From assembly GCA_043196285.1 (NCBI GenBank), contig JBBYJL010000022.1:1-18030 (forward strand): a stretch of 18,030 bases of DNA, in the 5' to 3' direction. The translations under genes were made by a program, and so were the position numbers. The DNA comes from JAKAFX01 sp043196285 (GTDB lineage: Archaea; Thermoplasmatota; Thermoplasmata; Thermoplasmatales; Thermoplasmataceae). The first letter of the stretch is position 1; each line of letters opens with the position of its first letter. Of the stretch, positions 15,009 through 18,030 are shown piece after piece. The notes under the pieces are model-generated. The model was not told where the DNA came from. It ran no database searches and was given only the letters and a program-made list of their open reading frames with translations.

Positions 15009-15887
15009 ATGCCCTATATGTCGAACGTTGGTTTCCTCGGGTTTGGAATGATGGGGTCTATCATTTACGGTAAAGTGAACTCCAGGTTTCCGGTAAGATA
15101 TGTTTATAACAGAACGAAAGAGAAAGTGGTTGGCCATATCACCGGTAACACAGAGATTGCGGATGATACTGAAACTGTGTTCAGAAACTGTGATACTCTG
15201 TTCTTGTCATTGACAGATTCAAGAGCTGTAGAGTCCATTCTCCTGCATGACAACCCTGCTTCAGATTATATAAGGGAAGGGTCTATAGTGATTGATCTGA
15301 GCACCGTGAGCCTTAAGACTTCCCTTAAGGTTGCAGAAGCTCTCAGGAAGAGAAATATCTCATATCTTGATTGCCCAGTGATTGGAAGCACAAAGGCTGC
15401 TTTGTCAAGTTCACTGGTAACTGTTGCAGGTGGATCTGAGGAATCGTTCAAAAGTATCGAGCCTATGTTAAAAACTTTCTCGAAAAATGTTTATTACGTG
15501 GGTCCAAGCGGCAATGGAACCAAGGTGAAACTCATCAATAACCTGGTCATGGGAACAAACATGGCAGTACTATCTGAGGCGCTTGCAATATCTAAAAAAC
15601 TTGGTCTGAATGATTCAGTCCTGCTTGAGATTCTGCAGGGAGGAGGAGCTGGTTCCAGGATACTTGACCTTAAGAAGGAAAAATTGATTGCCAAAGATTA
15701 TTCTCCGGAATTCAAATTAGCACATCAGCTAAAGGACCTGAAATATTTCTTGGAAGTCTCCAGTGACAAGAACTTTCCTTCATTGATAGGTAGTATTGTG
15801 ACCCAACTATTCTCTGCGGCTTTTCGCATGAATCTTGGAGAAAGTGATATGTCTGCAATCGCTGAGTTCAATGAAAAGATTGAGTGA
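15009..15887 (+). CDS. Beta-hydroxyacid dehydrogenase (3-hydroxyisobutyrate dehydrogenase family)
   Basis: This 292-aa protein matches the usual length for NAD(P)-dependent 3-hydroxyisobutyrate, tartronate-semialdehyde or succinic-semialdehyde/glyoxylate reductases. GFLGFGMMG (8-16) is the dinucleotide-binding loop, and YNRT (33-36) after the second strand has an Arg that suggests NADP. DCPVIGSTKAA (121-131) is the substrate-binding motif. GNGTKVKLINN (168-178) contains the catalytic Lys (K174) and the partner Asn. The C-terminal all-helical domain is complete. The substrate cannot be read from sequence. A second in-frame ATG at 15018 begins directly before the Rossmann strand. The stop overlaps the GTG start of the prepilin peptidase, so the two form an operon of unrelated functions. 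Confidence 0.85.
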   Translation: MPYMSNVGFLGFGMMGSIIYGKVNSRFPVRYVYNRTKEKVVGHITGNTEIADDTETVFRNCDTLFLSLTDSRAVESILLHDNPASDYIREGSIVIDLSTVSLKTSLKVAEALRKRNISYLDCPVIGSTKAALSSSLVTVAGGSEESFKSIEPMLKTFSKNVYYVGPSGNGTKVKLINNLVMGTNMAVLSEALAISKKLGLNDSVLLEILQGGGAGSRILDLKKEKLIAKDYSPEFKLAHQLKDLKYFLEVSSDKNFPSLIGSIVTQLFSAAFRMNLGESDMSAIAEFNEKIE

Positions 15888-16606
15888 ACAGTGTGGAACA
15901 GGTCGTATATGTTTACTTCTTTGCTCTCACTCTTATCCTTCTCGGTTATGCGTCCTACAGTGATATCAGTACAAGGACTGTACACCCATATATTTTTATT
16001 CCACTGATTGCCGCCGGTGCAATACTTGATCTCTTATCCGGGATTTCACCTCTGTTTGTGACAGTGGTCCTTGCGCTTTTCCTGCTTACGTTTGCCCACG
16101 ATAACCTTCCTGTGTTTGTTGTTACCGGTATCGCAATTTTTGCGGCAGGTTTTCTTTTTCTACTTCAGTCTCCTTTGATGCTTTCAGCACTGATTTTCAT
16201 GTTCTTCGCCTATATTCTTGGTGCCGGTGAGAAATTCTTCGGCATAGGTGACATAAAAGCGTTCCTGGCCATTTCCCTTTCCTTTGTTAATCCGGTTATG
16301 CTTTTACAGATATTTCATCCACTACCTTATGGAATTCAGTTCCCAATGATCTTCCTGATACTCCTGAATTCTTCCCTTGTTTCTGTTTTCTTCATACCGT
16401 ACCTGCTCATGATCAATATTCGGAAAAAGTCAAGAATTTCTGTAATGTCCCTGTTCGCATTGCCTTTTGACGAAAACGTCCTTAAATCTCATCCTGAAAG
16501 ATACACCGTGAAAGAGTACAAAGGTAGTCGATATCTCCTTTTCAAAACTCCTTTTCTGCTTCCAATTACCATTGGTTTTGTCATAGCTATTATATCAGGC
16601 ATATAG
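15884..16606 (+). CDS. Archaeal prepilin peptidase, A24 family (FlaK/PibD-like)
   Basis: This 240-aa membrane aspartic protease would cleave class III signal peptides of archaellins and type IV pilins. The two catalytic Asp are D27 in SYSDISTRTVHP, at the end of the first helix, and D123 in FFGIGDIKAF (the GxGD motif). At least six hydrophobic segments are visible, including the last at about 223-239. A soluble basic insert (about 175-215) with KKSRISVMSL lies near the C-terminus, as in other euryarchaeal members. It starts with GTG 15884, which overlaps the previous stop (GTGA). A second GTG at 15893 is possible. No pilin or archaellum gene lies in the window, although the decayed surface protein has a single N-terminal hydrophobic helix. 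Confidence 0.87.
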   Translation: MNSVEQVVYVYFFALTLILLGYASYSDISTRTVHPYIFIPLIAAGAILDLLSGISPLFVTVVLALFLLTFAHDNLPVFVVTGIAIFAAGFLFLLQSPLMLSALIFMFFAYILGAGEKFFGIGDIKAFLAISLSFVNPVMLLQIFHPLPYGIQFPMIFLILLNSSLVSVFFIPYLLMINIRKKSRISVMSLFALPFDENVLKSHPERYTVKEYKGSRYLLFKTPFLLPITIGFVIAIISGI

Positions 16607-16659
16607 GTGCGTATTATCTGAGACAATTCCAAATACATGTAAAGCGTATTCCTTCATAT

Positions 16660-17931
16660 ATGAATTATCTGATCACCGGTGTATCTGGAATTATCGGCCC
16701 AGCGAAGAACAGACAGAAACCGGTTTCCGGTTATGATGCAAACAGGATAGATCTCGTTGAAGGCGAAGGGATCTTTGTAAGAAATGGTGTCATAGAAAGC
16801 ATTCTGGAAGCTTCCGATTTCGATAAAATAAGAAAAAATTTTAGGATCAGGGAAATAGATGCACATGGTAACATAGTAATGCCAGGTCTCATAGACAGTC
16901 ATACCCATATTGTTTTCTCTGGCACTAGAGAAAGCGAATTTTATCAGAAGATTGCAGGTATGAGCTATCTGGAGATTCAGGAAAGCGGAGGTGGGATATA
17001 CAGGACATTCAATGATGTGGCACTGTCCTCGGATACTGATATTTTCCGGCAAACAATGCGCAGGGTATATTCTGCCATTTCCAATGGAACAACCTCCATG
17101 GAGATGAAAACTGGCTATGGAATCGACAGAAATAATGAAGCTAAGCTGATTAGAGTAATGAATCTGATTGCAGGTACCAGACTCGTAAACGTAAAGAAGA
17201 CATTCCTCGGACTTCACGTTATTCCTCAAGGCTTCAGCGAAACGGAATATGTGGAAATGGTATGTGAAAAAATGCTTCCAGAATTCTCCGAAGAAGTTGA
17301 TTTTGTGGATATTTTCTGCGACAAGGGTGCGTTCGGGCCTGAATCCCTGGTCAAGCTTGAAAAAAAGGCACAGAACCTTAATATCCCTCTCAGAATCCAT
17401 TCCAACGAGATTGCTGACATAGGATGCCTGGATCATCTTACGCATTTCAATATTGCTTCAGTTGATCATCTGATCAATCTATCCGGAGGCAACCTTGATT
17501 CGATTAAGAGATCAGGAGCGATGGTTGCACTGCTTCCCATCACTGCGTATAGCCTCGATTCAATGAAAATGCCTGATTACAGGAGATTTTCTGACGCAGG
17601 AATTCCGGTGTCTATTGCCACGGATTGTTCCCCGTCAACTTACAGCTCAAACCTGCTTTACGCAATATATCTTGCAGTAAGATTCTCGCACTTTAGCGTT
17701 GAATCTGCAATCAATGCGATAACCTTCAATCCGTCTTTTTCTCTTGGCATGTCTGGAGAAAGAGGCTCTATTGAAAAAGGAAAAATGGCTGATATCATAG
17801 TGCTGGATGTTGATGACTACAGGAAGATAGTCTATGAGTATGATTCCGGAATTGTCAGAAATGTCTTCATAAATGGGAAACTAATAATCAATAACAAGGT
17901 CCCGAACGGTAAACTGAAGAACTTCGCGTAA
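16660..17931 (+). CDS. hutI: Imidazolonepropionase (histidine degradation)
   Basis: This 423-aa metal-dependent amidohydrolase opens 4-imidazolone-5-propanoate to N-formimino-L-glutamate, the third step of histidine breakdown. PGLIDSHTHIVFSGTRESEF (75-94) holds the metal ligands H81 and H83 and the substrate Arg. MKTGYGI (149-155), FLGLHVIP with H186, IHSNE (246-250), SVDHL (267-271) and ATDCSPST (320-327, D322) complete the active-site set of HutI. The length is normal. The ATG follows a 53-bp spacer from the peptidase gene; no Shine-Dalgarno is clear, so it may have its own leaderless transcript. Urocanase and histidase genes are not in the window. Confidence 0.93.
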   Translation: MNYLITGVSGIIGPAKNRQKPVSGYDANRIDLVEGEGIFVRNGVIESILEASDFDKIRKNFRIREIDAHGNIVMPGLIDSHTHIVFSGTRESEFYQKIAGMSYLEIQESGGGIYRTFNDVALSSDTDIFRQTMRRVYSAISNGTTSMEMKTGYGIDRNNEAKLIRVMNLIAGTRLVNVKKTFLGLHVIPQGFSETEYVEMVCEKMLPEFSEEVDFVDIFCDKGAFGPESLVKLEKKAQNLNIPLRIHSNEIADIGCLDHLTHFNIASVDHLINLSGGNLDSIKRSGAMVALLPITAYSLDSMKMPDYRRFSDAGIPVSIATDCSPSTYSSNLLYAIYLAVRFSHFSVESAINAITFNPSFSLGMSGERGSIEKGKMADIIVLDVDDYRKIVYEYDSGIVRNVFINGKLIINNKVPNGKLKNFA

Positions 17932-17937
17932 CCGCCT

Positions 17938-18018
17938 CTACCAGGACAATGGATTCCTGGCTGATCCAGATCCGTTTGAGACCGCATAGATACCATAGTA
18001 AAGTTTCTCTGCTGACAT
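17938..18018 (-). other. Short minus-strand reading frame at the right edge
   Basis: From ATG 18018 a 26-residue frame (it includes EKLYYGIYAVSNGSGSARN) ends with TAG at 17938. The frame is closed upstream by TAG at 18022-18024, so it is either a tiny gene or the tail of a gene read in another frame outside the window. It looks more protein-like than the alternatives but cannot be identified. Confidence 0.25.
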
Positions 18019-18030
18019 CCTCTACTCCCT

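Noticed and set aside
16654..17445. 263-codon open frame on the minus strand.
   Set aside because: It is antisense to hutI, which has all its active-site motifs. The antisense protein has no recognisable domain and an odd Cys/His/Ile-rich composition.

Overview
The window most likely comes from a thermoacidophilic euryarchaeon of the Thermoplasmatales type. I infer this from the gene set: an Orc1/Cdc6 initiator, a family B DNA polymerase, a zinc-type dicluster ferredoxin with an Asp in one cluster motif, a Taw2-type tRNA wybutosine enzyme, a DUF131 membrane protein, a COG1340 coiled-coil protein, an archaeal A24 prepilin peptidase and imidazolonepropionase. TATA-like boxes about 25-30 bp from start codons, several leaderless-looking starts and GTG/TTG starts agree. 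No database search was possible.

Left part (1-2695): the 3' end of an unrecognised gene, then a B12-binding-type radical SAM protein standing alone, then about 600 bp that hold a minus-strand coding remnant (2151-2616) broken by an in-frame TAG and a frame change. It looks like a decayed transposase.

Central DNA-transaction block (2696-8367): a fused PD-(D/E)xK-like nuclease plus DUF2075-type helicase, then an Orc1/Cdc6 protein, both on +. Facing them on the minus strand is a tight three-gene operon: a 154-aa protein of unknown function, a 79-aa helical protein of unknown function, and a 672-aa divergent family B polymerase whose motif C has lost its first Asp. It resembles the archaeal PolB2/Dpo2 group. 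The cdc6 and polymerase genes converge and overlap at their 3' ends. This is the most interesting part of the window: a candidate PolB2 translesion module with two accessory proteins, next to an Orc1/Cdc6 paralogue. In Sulfolobus an Orc1/Cdc6 paralogue controls the DNA damage response that includes dpo2.

Right of it (8368-10617): an AT-rich palindromic spacer, a four-helix membrane protein, and upstream of that a decayed gene for an N-terminally anchored beta-rich surface protein. The decayed gene carries at least three frame changes and one in-frame stop, and its terminal TGA still overlaps the GTG start of the membrane protein. A spacer of about 500 bp without clear content follows.

Housekeeping part (10618-17931): a sugar-nucleotide pyrophosphorylase (+), a DUF131 membrane protein and a COG1340 coiled-coil protein (-), then on + a Taw2-like tRNA enzyme, zinc ferredoxin, a beta-hydroxyacid dehydrogenase translationally coupled to a prepilin peptidase, and imidazolonepropionase (HutI). 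The last 100 bp carry only a weak minus-strand reading frame. No tRNA, rRNA or CRISPR array was seen.
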